Origin: Pseudanabaena biceps
GTDB lineage: Bacteria > Cyanobacteriota > Cyanobacteriia > Pseudanabaenales > Pseudanabaenaceae
DNA length: 64,000 bases
Assembly (NCBI GenBank): GCA_013361095.1
Contig: JAATWA010000001.1
Location: 3,906,958-3,970,957 of the forward strand
Direction: 5' to 3'
The notes under the pieces are model-generated. The model had not been told where the DNA came from and did no database searches. It saw only the letters and a list, made by a program, of their open reading frames with translations. Shown here in pieces: positions 33,131-41,826 of this stretch (positions are counted from its first letter, which is position 1; every line of letters starts with the position of its first letter). Both the position numbers and the translations under genes were made by a program.

Positions 33131-33970
33131 TTATAACAGGGATGAAGTTTTGCTTTTTACCCGATCGTAAAGTGCTTCCATTGTTTCAATAAACGAACTG
33201 TCCTTATGCCAAAAGCTGGGATTATCACCTTGTTTTTTAATGACGATCGCTGACACACTTGTAGGAGTAGACAACGGAATCGACTGCGGTAAACGCTTTT
33301 GCCCCTGCCAAAATTGTTTGAGGGTAGGAGTTTCTTTGATCGCTACAGTCTTTGGTTTGGTGAAGTAAGCGAGAACGGATTCTGGTTCAAGGGTGCGATC
33401 GCCTAATTCTGAGGCAAGGGCTTTGCCAAGGGGCGATTTGATTAGTTCTGCTTGCAAATCTTCTTTAGATATGCCGCGCATCTCAAACAGCAGAAATGGA
33501 TCTTGATCGAGTTCCCCTGAGAGTCGGTAACATAGCCCTGCAATATGTTTGCAAGGATTGGAATAGTCGGGACAAGAACATTCCGTATGAAAGTCTTTGC
33601 TGCTATAGGGTAATAGATGTTTGCCAACGGCGGTAAAGCTATCTTCAATATTTTCAGGCACTTCATTGAGCAATAATCTCGTGACCACACTTGCCTTTGA
33701 GGACATATTGGCAATAATTTTTGTCCAGTCTTTAGCAGTGATCGCAGTCATTTTCACTTCAGTCTCATAGTGTGGCTCTTTATAGACTCCAAAATAAGGA
33801 TTGACGTTACCGCGAATCGTGGCTGTGGCAAGCCCTTTGGTAATATCGAAATGGAGAATGCGACTGTCTCCAGAATAGGCACGACCGCGTTGGAGTCTAC
33901 CTGAATCGGTAAAAGATTCGAGGGCGCTAATAAATTTTTGTCCCCACCATGTACGACTATGTTTTGTCAT
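33131..33970 (-). CDS. SWIM zinc-finger protein
   Basis: A 279-residue protein with a SWIM motif, CSCPDYSNPCKHIAGLCY (residues about 128-145; CxC...CxH). Family knowledge: SWIM domains bind DNA or proteins, and in bacteria this form is usually encoded beside an SNF2 helicase. The N-terminal part (MTKHSRTWWGQKFISALESF, RLQRGRAYSGDSRI) matches that subgroup. It lies 54 bp downstream of the SNF2 gene on the same strand, so they form an operon and probably a complex. Its biological task is not established. Confidence 0.9.
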   Translation of the reverse strand: MTKHSRTWWGQKFISALESFTDSGRLQRGRAYSGDSRILHFDITKGLATATIRGNVNPYFGVYKEPHYETEVKMTAITAKDWTKIIANMSSKASVVTRLLLNEVPENIEDSFTAVGKHLLPYSSKDFHTECSCPDYSNPCKHIAGLCYRLSGELDQDPFLLFEMRGISKEDLQAELIKSPLGKALASELGDRTLEPESVLAYFTKPKTVAIKETPTLKQFWQGQKRLPQSIPLSTPTSVSAIVIKKQGDNPSFWHKDSSFIETMEALYDRVKSKTSSLL

Positions 33971-34024
33971 TGTTTTACTCCTAAAGTTTACAGAGGTTGC
34001 TTTCCAAAGATCGGTAATCTTGAT

Positions 34025-37000
34025 TTAATCCATAATTGCGCTCTTATTCAAGGCGATAAGTTGCTTGAACTTGTCGTTGTCTAGCTCCGTGAGCCAAGAC
34101 TCATCTGCACCGACGATCGCACCTGCTAGTTTCTTTTTATCCTCAATCATTTGATCGATGCGTTCCTCTAGGGAACCGATAGTGATGAATTTATGGACAA
34201 AGACATTTTTCTTTTGACCAATCCGAAAGGCGCGATCGGTGGCTTGATCTTCAACGGCGGGATTCCACCAGCGATCGAAGTGGAAGACGTGGTTTGCCTT
34301 GGTGAGTGTGATGCCGACACCGCCAGCCTTAAGCGAGAGAATAAATACTGAAGGCTCTGTTTCAGGATCTTGAAACTCAGTAATCATTCTCTCTCTCTTA
34401 TCACGATTTGTACCGCCATGAATGTAGTAGGTATTGTAATGCAGCTTTTGTCGAATGTATTTTTCGATCGCCTCGCCGATCTCAGTGAATTGGGTAAAGA
34501 CTAAGAGACTTTCCCCTTCAGAGATAGCTTCTTCGATCATTTCGGATAGACGACTGAGCTTGTGCGATCGCTCTGGGGTAAAGTCGCTGCCATCTTGCAA
34601 AAACTGACGCGGATGATTGCAAATTTGCTTGAGTTTGAGCAATGTCGAGAGAATTAAACCCTTGCGCTGAATGCCTTCTACTTCATTGAGTTGATTCTCC
34701 ACATCTCTAACCACTGCTTCATAAAGCGAAGCTTGCTCTTTGGTGAGGTTGGCATAGAGCTTTTGTTCGATTTTATCAGGCAGGTCTTTAATGATCGATT
34801 GATCGGTTTTGACGCGCCGTAAGATGAATGGCTCGACCAGTTTCTTTAAGACACCCGCTTGAATTTGATCGTTATTCTTTTGAATTGGTGTTTCAAAGGA
34901 TTTTTTAAACTGTGCTTCTTTACCCAAGTAGTTGGGATTTAGGAAGTTAAAAATTGACCAGAGATCTAAGAGACGATTTTCTACGGGTGTACCTGTGAGG
35001 GCAAGACGATGCTTAGCTTGAAGTTTGAGGATTGCTTTAGTTTGGGCTGCCTTCGGGTTTTTGATGTTTTGTGCTTCATCAATCACAATGCGATGCCAGT
35101 TGAACGCACTAAATAGAGCTTCATCTTTACGAATGAGAGTGAAGGAAGTGATGATTAAATCATGGGTTTGGCAAATTTCTTGAAAAGCAGCAGCATCTTG
35201 ATGGCGATCGCTACCATGATGGACGATCGCTTTTAAATGTGGTGCAAATTTCTCGATTTCTTTTTGCCAATTACCAACAACGGAAGTGGGCGCGATTAGC
35301 AATGTAGGCGGAATCTCATTTACCGATTCAAAGGCGGGAATAGTTTTCTTGGATTTTGTGGTTTTCGCTGTTTTCTTGACCTTGCTTGTTTCGGGAATTT
35401 CACCAATTGCAGCTCGCTCATTCACTAGTCGCGCAATAATCTGTACCGTCTTCCCTAAGCCCATGTCATCGGCAAGGCAACCATTTAAGCCCAGATTTTC
35501 TAAATATTGGAGCCATGCTACGCCGCGTCTTTGATATTCGCGCAGGGTTCCCTTTAATTGTGGAGGATTTTCAATGGGTTCAAATTGCTGCTTATCTTGC
35601 AACTTTGAGAGCATCTCAGCAAGGGTACTCTCGCGATCAATTTCGTAATCAGGATCGTTAGCAGTTAACTTCATCAAGTCAATCAGATTCATTGCCGATG
35701 TGCCTTGTTTCTGCTGTTGCCAAAAGGTGAGCATCTCTCGCATTTTATCGCGATCGAGTTCAATCCATTCACCACGAAACTTGACTAACGGTGTTTTTGC
35801 ATTAACTAGCTGTTCCCATTCCTTTACGGATATAGTTTCATCACCGATCGCTAATTCGTATTGATATTCCACTAATTGATCGAAGCCAAAGTAACTCTTG
35901 GCTTGAGTTTTAGAACTTGCCGCACTTTTGCTTGAACCTTTCAGCTTTATTTTTGCTCTGCGTCTTCCCACTGGTGTCCACCAAGCAGGGACAACGACTT
36001 TGTAGCCAGCATCTTCTAAAACCCAAGCTGATTCCTTCAAAAATTCAAAGGCTTGATCGAGATTGAGACTTAAACCAATCGGACGCTCAGTTTCTAAACC
36101 TTCCCAAACTGGATTATAGATTCTGGCGGCGTAACCAAGATTTAGTAAGAGATTCTGCTCAAACTCTTTGCCAAATTGCTTTTCAGAAGCTTTCTTTTTG
36201 GCTGCCGTCATTGTCCAATAATCGGCTAAAGGTATCTTCAGCGAAGGATCTTGTTTAGGCGCAACTTGAAATTGTAATTGCCAAGGTTCTTCTTCTTTAA
36301 GTGGAGCTTGGAGTTGAAAACAGAGATAGAATGCGGAATCGGACTGAGTGCGTTTAATTTTTTGTTGCCATGCTTGCCATTGTTGATACTCTTCTAAGGC
36401 GGCACTACTATCAATAAGCCCGTTAGCTAAACTAGCTTTAGAAAAATTCAGACATCTCTCTAATAATGATTCAGATACTTGCTTATCAAATTGAGCTGTA
36501 GAAGGAATATTGGTGAGAAGATTATGCAGAATTGATTCTGAAAAATGTTGTAACAGCGTGAGGCGATCGCTAAATAATGCTTGTTTCGCAGGTTCACTAA
36601 ATCCTGCAACACAGGCTAGGGGCATATATTCCAAGTATTGCTGTAAATCTTCTTCATATTTCTCGGAAATGATTTCCCAAGCTGGATAAATCTCAAATTT
36701 TGGGGCTTGATTGGCTAATTTTTTAGCTTTTGCGGAGGTTTTAGTTGCTTTTGTCGCTTTGGCAGCTTTAACTTCAAGCTCTCGATACTTAAAGGCAGGA
36801 ATATATTGATCCTTGAGAATAATCTGTTTGAAGGCTTGGGTGTAATGATACCAAAATAGTAAATCGGAGCCTAGCTGCACTTCTGCAAGATTATTAATCG
36901 CAATAAAATGCAGATCATTAAGCAATTTGACAATATTAATCGCTCGCTGATATCGATAACTCCCAGTTTTGACGGGAGTAGTCACCTGATAACAATCGAT

Positions 37001-37390
37001 TTGCCAATACTGTAGCTCAAAATCTTCAGGACTCTCGATTTCTAAATATCGTGCTGATTCTAGAGATGGTAACGGCTGATTATTGCTAGTTGGCAATAGG
37101 AAATATTGTGGAAAGACAATTTGCTCTTTTGCATATCTTTTGTTACTTGGTTCTTCTAGAAGCTCATCCTTGATGGCTAGATCTTTATACAGAAATGACT
37201 TTAAATCTGATTCACCCAAACTCGCAGGATGCTTTGCGATCGCCTCAGATGGTTGGGCAACCTTGGATGATTTACGCTTGTTTGTGGCGATCGCTTTCGG
37301 TTCTGTCGTCTCTATCCAAATATAAAAATTGCCAGTTTGAATAAAGTCATCACTATGATCATTTATCCATGTACCATGCAGAATTTTCAT
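34025..37390 (-). CDS. SNF2/Rad54-family helicase (HepA-like)
   Basis: A 1121-residue protein. The N-terminal ~600 residues are the bacterial SNF2-associated region. The helicase core follows: GLNGCLADDMGLGKTVQ (Walker A), LLIAPTSVVGNWQKE (Ia), IDEAQNIKNP (DEAQ Walker B), LTGTPVENRLLDLWSIF (III), and in the second lobe FTQFTEIGEAIEKY, VFILSLKAGGVGITLTKANH and DRAFRIGQKKNVFVHKFI. Such proteins translocate on double-stranded DNA to remodel protein-DNA complexes. In Anabaena, HepA homologues were linked to heterocyst envelope expression, but this class is widespread. First gene of the pair with the SWIM protein. Confidence 0.92.
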   Translation of the reverse strand: MKILHGTWINDHSDDFIQTGNFYIWIETTEPKAIATNKRKSSKVAQPSEAIAKHPASLGESDLKSFLYKDLAIKDELLEEPSNKRYAKEQIVFPQYFLLPTSNNQPLPSLESARYLEIESPEDFELQYWQIDCYQVTTPVKTGSYRYQRAINIVKLLNDLHFIAINNLAEVQLGSDLLFWYHYTQAFKQIILKDQYIPAFKYRELEVKAAKATKATKTSAKAKKLANQAPKFEIYPAWEIISEKYEEDLQQYLEYMPLACVAGFSEPAKQALFSDRLTLLQHFSESILHNLLTNIPSTAQFDKQVSESLLERCLNFSKASLANGLIDSSAALEEYQQWQAWQQKIKRTQSDSAFYLCFQLQAPLKEEEPWQLQFQVAPKQDPSLKIPLADYWTMTAAKKKASEKQFGKEFEQNLLLNLGYAARIYNPVWEGLETERPIGLSLNLDQAFEFLKESAWVLEDAGYKVVVPAWWTPVGRRRAKIKLKGSSKSAASSKTQAKSYFGFDQLVEYQYELAIGDETISVKEWEQLVNAKTPLVKFRGEWIELDRDKMREMLTFWQQQKQGTSAMNLIDLMKLTANDPDYEIDRESTLAEMLSKLQDKQQFEPIENPPQLKGTLREYQRRGVAWLQYLENLGLNGCLADDMGLGKTVQIIARLVNERAAIGEIPETSKVKKTAKTTKSKKTIPAFESVNEIPPTLLIAPTSVVGNWQKEIEKFAPHLKAIVHHGSDRHQDAAAFQEICQTHDLIITSFTLIRKDEALFSAFNWHRIVIDEAQNIKNPKAAQTKAILKLQAKHRLALTGTPVENRLLDLWSIFNFLNPNYLGKEAQFKKSFETPIQKNNDQIQAGVLKKLVEPFILRRVKTDQSIIKDLPDKIEQKLYANLTKEQASLYEAVVRDVENQLNEVEGIQRKGLILSTLLKLKQICNHPRQFLQDGSDFTPERSHKLSRLSEMIEEAISEGESLLVFTQFTEIGEAIEKYIRQKLHYNTYYIHGGTNRDKRERMITEFQDPETEPSVFILSLKAGGVGITLTKANHVFHFDRWWNPAVEDQATDRAFRIGQKKNVFVHKFITIGSLEERIDQMIEDKKKLAGAIVGADESWLTELDNDKFKQLIALNKSAIMD

Positions 37391-37817
37391 AGAGTTTCTC
37401 GGTTGGGCTGAGGCAATATTTGATCAACTGAATTACAGTTCATTCGATCAAATATATAATGAAATTTATGATTTTTAGCTAGTTATACTTCGCACTGCTA
37501 AGGTCTGAGCTTGTTTAGGCGATTGCACCTATATATTTTCCATATATTTTTAGAGATGGCAAAAGTCCAAGTTAAATCCGTTCATGGATATGACTCCTTT
37601 TTAATTTATGGCTGAGCTACTCTTAGTCAGAACACAAAACCAGATTGCGCTTAACTTTTGTGCAGTCCGATGGTCAAAAACTGCTGATTTTTTGCGATCA
37701 TCAAGGGCGATCGCTAATAGAGCCTTGTAGATAAAAATAATCGCATCAACAGTCTGAAGTTGATTTAAGGGAAACGGGCGATCGCACAAATAATCTCTAC
37801 AAAAGGCGATGAGGCTT
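37391..37817. other. Non-coding gap upstream of the SNF2 gene with a rearranged repeat
   Basis: A 427 bp gap. A minus-strand open frame (37601-37888) overlaps the toxin gene and has no family I recognise, so I do not call it. Two blocks, GATCATCAAGGGCGATCGCT-to-GCCTTGTAGATAAAA (about 37695-37736) and GGCGATCGCACAAATAATCTCTACAAA (about 37777-37804), recur in swapped order at about 38508-38600. Confidence 0.55.
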
Positions 37818-38195
37818 TTAATCGGGTTCCATGATTTGTTGAATTGCCTTAGAGATCGCTTCATATTCTTGAGGCGTGAGGCTGCCACGATATGCCACGA
37901 TGCGCGAAATATCTATTGCGCGAACTTGATCTAATAGAGCAATTGATGGTGATTTTAAATTAGCTACTCCAGCCGAAAATCGTACATATAAATTAGGATT
38001 GATGTCAGCCCATTCTTGTCCTCGATCCGTTGTCATAGGTACAACAAAGGCTAGAGGAAAGCGCAGTTTTCCTAAGCGGCTGGGGATTCCTACAACACTT
38101 GCGGGTCTAAAGCCTTCCTGCTCTCTGCCACTAGGATTTTGACTAGGAAATTGTGCTGTGACGACATCACCAATTTGTAAAATATGCTCTATCAT
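37818..38195 (-). CDS. PemK/MazF-type toxin
   Basis: A 125-residue toxin-like protein: IGDVVTAQFPSQNPSGREQEG, then FRPASVVGIPSRLGK, FAFVVPMTTD-like (LAFVVPMTTDRG) and the C-terminal LLDQVRAIDISRIVAYRG. These are the MazF/PemK ribonuclease blocks (sequence-specific mRNA cleavage). Its ATG overlaps the upstream antitoxin stop by ATGA (38192-38195), typical translational coupling. First pair of the toxin-antitoxin island. Confidence 0.9.
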   Translation of the reverse strand: MIEHILQIGDVVTAQFPSQNPSGREQEGFRPASVVGIPSRLGKLRFPLAFVVPMTTDRGQEWADINPNLYVRFSAGVANLKSPSIALLDQVRAIDISRIVAYRGSLTPQEYEAISKAIQQIMEPD

Positions 38196-38449
38196 ACGCC
38201 GATCTCAATTTTCCCTGTTTCGGCAATAAATTTAACGGTTAGCCCTTCTTTCAGTTCTCCTTCTTGCCATTCATAGGGTTCATAGTTGTCTAAACCTGAC
38301 AAGTCACTCTCTATCCAGTCTGTATCTTCTTGAGTGCGAGGATTTTCAGTTTGCCACACTAGATAGTTTAAAAAGCTAAGAACTTCTCTTAGCTTATCAT
38401 CAGGGATAATTTCTAATCGTTGTACTATCTCGCTTTTAATTGTATTCAT
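38192..38449 (-). CDS. Antitoxin (DUF2281-like) paired with the PemK/MazF toxin
   Basis: From the ATG at 38449 this is an 85-residue acidic protein (MNTIKSEIVQRLEIIPDDKL, then VLSFLNYLVWQ). The N-terminal helix pair resembles DUF2281, a common cyanobacterial antitoxin-side domain; the acidic C-terminal half would wrap the toxin. A longer in-frame start at 38470 exists but has no better ribosome site. The identification rests mainly on the overlap with the toxin gene. Confidence 0.8.
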   Translation of the reverse strand: MNTIKSEIVQRLEIIPDDKLREVLSFLNYLVWQTENPRTQEDTDWIESDLSGLDNYEPYEWQEGELKEGLTVKFIAETGKIEIGV

Positions 38450-38507
38450 ACGACTTTTCTCGATCCACACTCAAATTAGTTTTAGTTTAGCAAAACCCTA
38501 GCAGTAA

Positions 38508-38640
38508 AGGCGATCGCACAAATAATCTCTACAAATGGCGATCGTTTTTTGTCATCATCAAGCGCGATCGCTAACAGAGCCTTGTAGATAAAACAGCGAT
38601 CGCGGGGGGGGAATGACAAGTCTAGCGGCTAAATTACTTT
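38508..38640. repeat. Rearranged copy of the gap repeat with a G-run
   Basis: Contains GGCGATCGCACAAATAATCTC immediately followed by a TTTTTTGTCATCATCAAGCG...GCCTTGTAGATAAAA block. These are the same two pieces seen at 37695-37804 but in the opposite order, and then GCGATCGC and a run of eight to nine G. It looks like debris of a duplicated segment on both sides of the toxin-antitoxin pair. Confidence 0.6.
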
Positions 38641-38700
38641 GGTGGAGCTAGTTTGTTAGATTTAGTTTAGGATATATACACAAGCTGCAAATATAAAGCC

Positions 38701-38841
38701 ATGCAAGCGATTCGGTTACTACAAACTGTAGAAAAAGATGGTGAAATTCATCTAAGCGATCTGCCTGTTGTTCAAGGGCAACAGGTTGAAGTAGTGTTTT
38801 CACTTTCGCCTTCATCTGAGCCTAAAAAAACTAGTTTTTAG
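38701..38841 (+). CDS. Small orphan antitoxin-like protein
   Basis: A 46-residue ORF (MQAIRLLQTVEKDGEIHLSD, then QQVEVVFSLS), below usual length cut-offs. The pattern of an N-terminal strand, EIHLSDLP and VEVVFSL is that of short cyanobacterial antitoxins (DUF104-like or AbrB-like beta fold). It lies 46 bp upstream of the DUF262-HNH gene on the same strand. It could be an orphan or an accessory to that gene. I cannot assign a family firmly. Confidence 0.5.
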   Translation: MQAIRLLQTVEKDGEIHLSDLPVVQGQQVEVVFSLSPSSEPKKTSF

Positions 38842-38886
38842 TTCGTTTCGCAAATAATTATCCCCCTTAAACTATCAAAAACTATT

Positions 38887-40443
38887 ATGGCTAAAGTTAA
38901 TCTAGATGCTTTAATCTCAAGAGAAGATTTTGAAGTTGAAGAAAATATTAACTCGGGCAAGAAAAAAGAGACTATTTCTATTGAGGATATTAAAGCTGAC
39001 TCTTTCTTTTTCTCAAATATTAGAAAGCCAGACTTTCAGAGAGAAACAAACGAATGGGACGGACAAAAAGTCTGTGAACTTATCAAAAGCTTTATTGAAG
39101 GCGACTTAATTCCAGCAATTATTTTATGGCGAAGTACAGGTGGGTATTTGTTTGTAATTGATGGAAGCCATAGACTCAGTGCATTGTCCGCTTGGGTAAA
39201 TGATGACTACGGAGATGGGAAAACATCAAAACTTTTCTACGATGGCGCGATTCCTGATGAACAATTAGAAATTGCTCAAGAAACTCGAAGATTAGTAAAT
39301 AAAACAATTGGCTCATACGAAGATTTCAGATTGGCACTTTCTTATCCTGAGAAAGTTAGACAAGATATTGTTAAGTATGCAAAAAATCTTGGGGCATTGG
39401 CTATTCAACTACAATGGGTTGAAGGGGATGCAAGAAAAGCCGAAAATTCCTTTTTTAAGATAAATCAGCAAGCAGCCCCGATTGATAAAACAGAGTTAAA
39501 GTTGTTGGAGTCCCGTAAAAAGCCCAATAGTATAGCTGCTCGTGCAATTATTAGAAGTGGTAAAGGGCATAAATACTGGTCATTATTCTCAAGTGAGATT
39601 CAGAGTGAGATCCAAACTCTTGCAGCAGAAATTAATGAAATTCTTTTTACTCCTAAGCTTCAAGCACCAGTTAAAACTCTTGATATTCCTATTGGTGGGA
39701 AACTGTACGGTTCCCAAACTTTGCCATTGATTCTAGATTTTGTCAATATAGTTAATCATCTAGATCCTAGCAATAAAGGAATTTTAGATGATGAAACTGG
39801 TGAATCAACATTAAGAGTCTTGAAAGAGGTTAGAAGAGTTGCTCGTAGACTTAATAGCAATCATCCATCATCACTAGGATTACACCCAGCAGTATATTTT
39901 TACTCTCAAGAGGTTAGGCATAAGCCAGCCTCATTTTTCGCAATTATTGATTTTGTAATGGAGTTAGATAAGCGAAAGAAAATCGATGATTTCATTGATG
40001 TTCGAGATAAATTTGAGAAATTTATACTGGAATATGATTATTTGATACAGCAAATTCATAGGAAATATAGATCAACTCAGAAAAGTTATCCTCATATCTC
40101 AAAGCTTTTTATCAAAATTGTTTCATCCTTTAAGGCTGATAAGACTGTTGATCAATCAATCAAAGATATTGTAGCCAGTTCTGATTTTAGCTACTTAGCT
40201 TTACAAAATATTTCACAGTTAACTGATGATTTTATCTCAAAAGATTTCAGTACAAACCAGAAAAGCGCAATTTATATGAGGGAAGCCTTGCAAAATCCTC
40301 CTCGATGCAAAATATGCAATGGACTTATCCATAGAAACTCGATTTCTATAGATCACGTACAACGAAAACAAGACGGAGGATTGGCAACTTTGGAGAATGG
40401 ACAACTAACTCATCCATATTGCAATACAGGCTATAAGAATTGA
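38887..40443 (+). CDS. DUF262 (ParB-like) plus HNH nuclease protein
   Basis: A 518-residue protein. The N-terminal part has FQRETNEWDGQKVCELIKSF and VIDGSHRLSALSAW (about residues 55-105), the DUF262/ParB-like pattern (a variant of the DGQQR motif) that in GmrSD and SspE-type proteins binds or hydrolyses nucleotide. A long helical middle follows. The last 48 residues are an HNH finger, CKICNG, then SIDHVQRKQDGG, LENGQLTHPYC, with two Cys pairs and the catalytic DH. This order is typical of modification-dependent or phage-defence nucleases. It is AT-rich compared with the core genes and sits in the toxin-antitoxin island. No methyltransferase, Dnd or Ssp gene is adjacent. Confidence 0.8.
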   Translation: MAKVNLDALISREDFEVEENINSGKKKETISIEDIKADSFFFSNIRKPDFQRETNEWDGQKVCELIKSFIEGDLIPAIILWRSTGGYLFVIDGSHRLSALSAWVNDDYGDGKTSKLFYDGAIPDEQLEIAQETRRLVNKTIGSYEDFRLALSYPEKVRQDIVKYAKNLGALAIQLQWVEGDARKAENSFFKINQQAAPIDKTELKLLESRKKPNSIAARAIIRSGKGHKYWSLFSSEIQSEIQTLAAEINEILFTPKLQAPVKTLDIPIGGKLYGSQTLPLILDFVNIVNHLDPSNKGILDDETGESTLRVLKEVRRVARRLNSNHPSSLGLHPAVYFYSQEVRHKPASFFAIIDFVMELDKRKKIDDFIDVRDKFEKFILEYDYLIQQIHRKYRSTQKSYPHISKLFIKIVSSFKADKTVDQSIKDIVASSDFSYLALQNISQLTDDFISKDFSTNQKSAIYMREALQNPPRCKICNGLIHRNSISIDHVQRKQDGGLATLENGQLTHPYCNTGYKN

Positions 40444-40491
40444 TAGATGGAACACTTAACATTATTAACTGGATGACAGAGCATCAAAAAT

Positions 40492-40557
40492 ATGCAGACA
40501 AACCAAGTAACCGTAAATTTATCTCTACCTTTTGAATCAATTATCGGCATGATGTGA
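40492..40557 (+). pseudogene. Stub of an antitoxin-like N-terminus
   Basis: Only 21 codons (MQTNQVTVNLSLPFESIIGMM) before a stop. It resembles the first strands of small cyanobacterial antitoxins. It is probably a remnant; a real microprotein cannot be excluded. Confidence 0.35.
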
Positions 40558-40599
40558 TCTGTAGAAAGTTAAAAAATCAAGTTTATAAAGAGATACAAA

Positions 40600-40854
40600 A
40601 TGTTAACTACTGTTGAAGGAATTTATCGCAATGGACAAGTAGAACTTGTGGAAAACCCAAACAATCTACTTGAAGGAACGCGAGTCATTGTTACTTTCCT
40701 AGAAGAAACTAAAGCAATTGACCTAGCCTCTCAAGGAATCGACAAAACACAAGCACAAATTTTGAGAACAAGTCTAGCCACCTTTGCCGAAGATTGGAAT
40801 AGCCCTGAAATGAGCATTTATGATGACTATGACGCAGCCAAAGCCAAACTTTAA
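40600..40854 (+). CDS. Antitoxin (DUF104/AF2212-like) of a MazF-type pair
   Basis: An 84-residue protein. LTTVEGIYRNGQVELVENPN followed by EGTRVIVTFLEE is the beta-strand N-terminal domain seen in many cyanobacterial antitoxins. The acidic C-terminus (AEDWNSPEMSIYDDYD) is likely the toxin-neutralising tail. Its 3' end overlaps the toxin gene by 35 bp in another frame. Second complete pair of the island. Confidence 0.8.
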   Translation: MLTTVEGIYRNGQVELVENPNNLLEGTRVIVTFLEETKAIDLASQGIDKTQAQILRTSLATFAEDWNSPEMSIYDDYDAAKAKL

Positions 40855-41191
40855 ACGAGGTGATGTAGTTCTAGTATTATTCCCAAACTCTGACTTGATA
40901 ACCGCCAAAACTCGCCCCGCGATAATTGTGCAAGCCGACAGTTTGCAAACAGGACTACCTCAAATTATTGTCGCAATGATTACCAGTCAGATGTTTCGAG
41001 CAGGACATCCTAGCCGTGTTACCATTTTGCGAAACTCGCCAGAAGGTCAACAGTCAGGACTACTCATTGATTCTGTAATCATGACTGATAACTTAGCCAC
41101 GATCGCCACATCCGCAATTTATCGATTAATCGGTTCGCTCCCAATAGTAAACGTTGATGCAGCCCTAAAACATACTCTCAATTTGAACTAA
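40820..41191 (+). CDS. PemK/MazF-type toxin
   Basis: A 123-residue toxin: FKRGDVVLVLFPNSDLITAKTRPAIIVQ at the N-terminus is the MazF fold core, with the usual GDVV...F and RPAIIVQ blocks. VAMITSQ, GLLIDSVIMTDNLATI and RLIGSLP near the C-terminus complete it. The start could be any of the Met codons at 40820, 40823 or 40829; all overlap the antitoxin end. Likely mRNA-cleaving. Confidence 0.87.
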   Translation: MMTMTQPKPNFKRGDVVLVLFPNSDLITAKTRPAIIVQADSLQTGLPQIIVAMITSQMFRAGHPSRVTILRNSPEGQQSGLLIDSVIMTDNLATIATSAIYRLIGSLPIVNVDAALKHTLNLN

Positions 41192-41196
41192 ATCAA

Positions 41197-41426
41197 ATGC
41201 CAGAACAACTTAAAAGAATCACCATCAACCCCAGACAATGTGGAAGTCTTCCCTGCATTCGTGGCATGACAATTCGCGTCTCAGATGCCCCTCTGGATTG
41301 ATGCCCATTTATTACCAGCGATCGCCTCGGATCACCACCGCAAATTATTGGTTGACGTTTGGCAATACTTCCAATGCCCAATTAAAAGAAATTCTGACTG
41401 CTACTTTACCTAGAGCCAAATTCTAG
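41197..41426 (+). pseudogene. Decayed DUF433-DUF5615 toxin-antitoxin module
   Basis: The first 29 codons read as a DUF433 antitoxin N-terminus (ITINPRQCGSLPCIRGMTIR), then end at a stop (41299-41301). In another frame, PLWIDAHLLPAI from 41284 is the start of a DUF5615 PIN-like toxin. In a third frame, WLTFGNTSNAQLKEILTATL up to 41426 is its C-terminus. So both genes have lost most of their middles through deletion and frameshift. Confidence 0.75.
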
Positions 41427-41487
41427 CTACAGGTAAATCATTAATAGAAATTAGCGGAAATTGAATTTAACGTTATTGAGAAAAAAT

Positions 41488-41583
41488 ATGGCTGAAACAG
41501 TTACCTTACAAATACCAGAAGCATTGTATCAACGCTTAGCGATCATGATAATCCTGCAAAAGTTACAATACAGCAGTAACTAA
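41488..41583 (+). pseudogene. Truncated antitoxin-like N-terminus (TLQIPEAL type), copy 1
   Basis: 31 codons starting MAETVTLQIPEALYQRLAIM, then random sequence and a stop. The start is a common cyanobacterial antitoxin-side N-terminus. A sister copy with an internal stop is at 43134-43250, so this is island debris. Confidence 0.6.
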
Positions 41584-41607
41584 CTCTCACTAAGGAACGT
41601 AGGAATT

Positions 41608-41826
41608 ATGACAGAGTTACTCGATCGCACAATTACCAAACTAAAAACACTATCTGTCGAGCAACAAGACGCGATCGCCATGATAATTTTAGAAGAACTC
41701 GAAGATGAAATGCAATGGAATAATTCCTTTGAACGTTCCCAAGACGTACTAGTAAAACTAGCTAAAGAAGCATTGTCTGAATACCATGCAGGTAAAACTC
41801 AGGAATTGGATTTAGAAACCCTGTGA
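41608..41826 (+). CDS. RelB-like antitoxin
   Basis: A 72-residue acidic helical protein (LDRTITKLKTLSVEQQDAIA, ILEELEDEMQWNNSF, ALSEYHAGKTQELDLETL). The pattern of two helices followed by an EYHAGKT tail is common among cyanobacterial antitoxins of RelE-type pairs. Its TGA stop overlaps the GTG start of the next gene. Confidence 0.8.
   Translation: MTELLDRTITKLKTLSVEQQDAIAMIILEELEDEMQWNNSFERSQDVLVKLAKEALSEYHAGKTQELDLETL

Noticed and set aside
37601..37888. 95-codon minus-strand open frame
   Set aside because: Overlaps the toxin gene, has no recognised domain, and includes the rearranged repeat blocks.
41193..41381. 62-codon minus-strand open frame
   Set aside because: Reverse of the DUF433/DUF5615 remnant; no own similarity.
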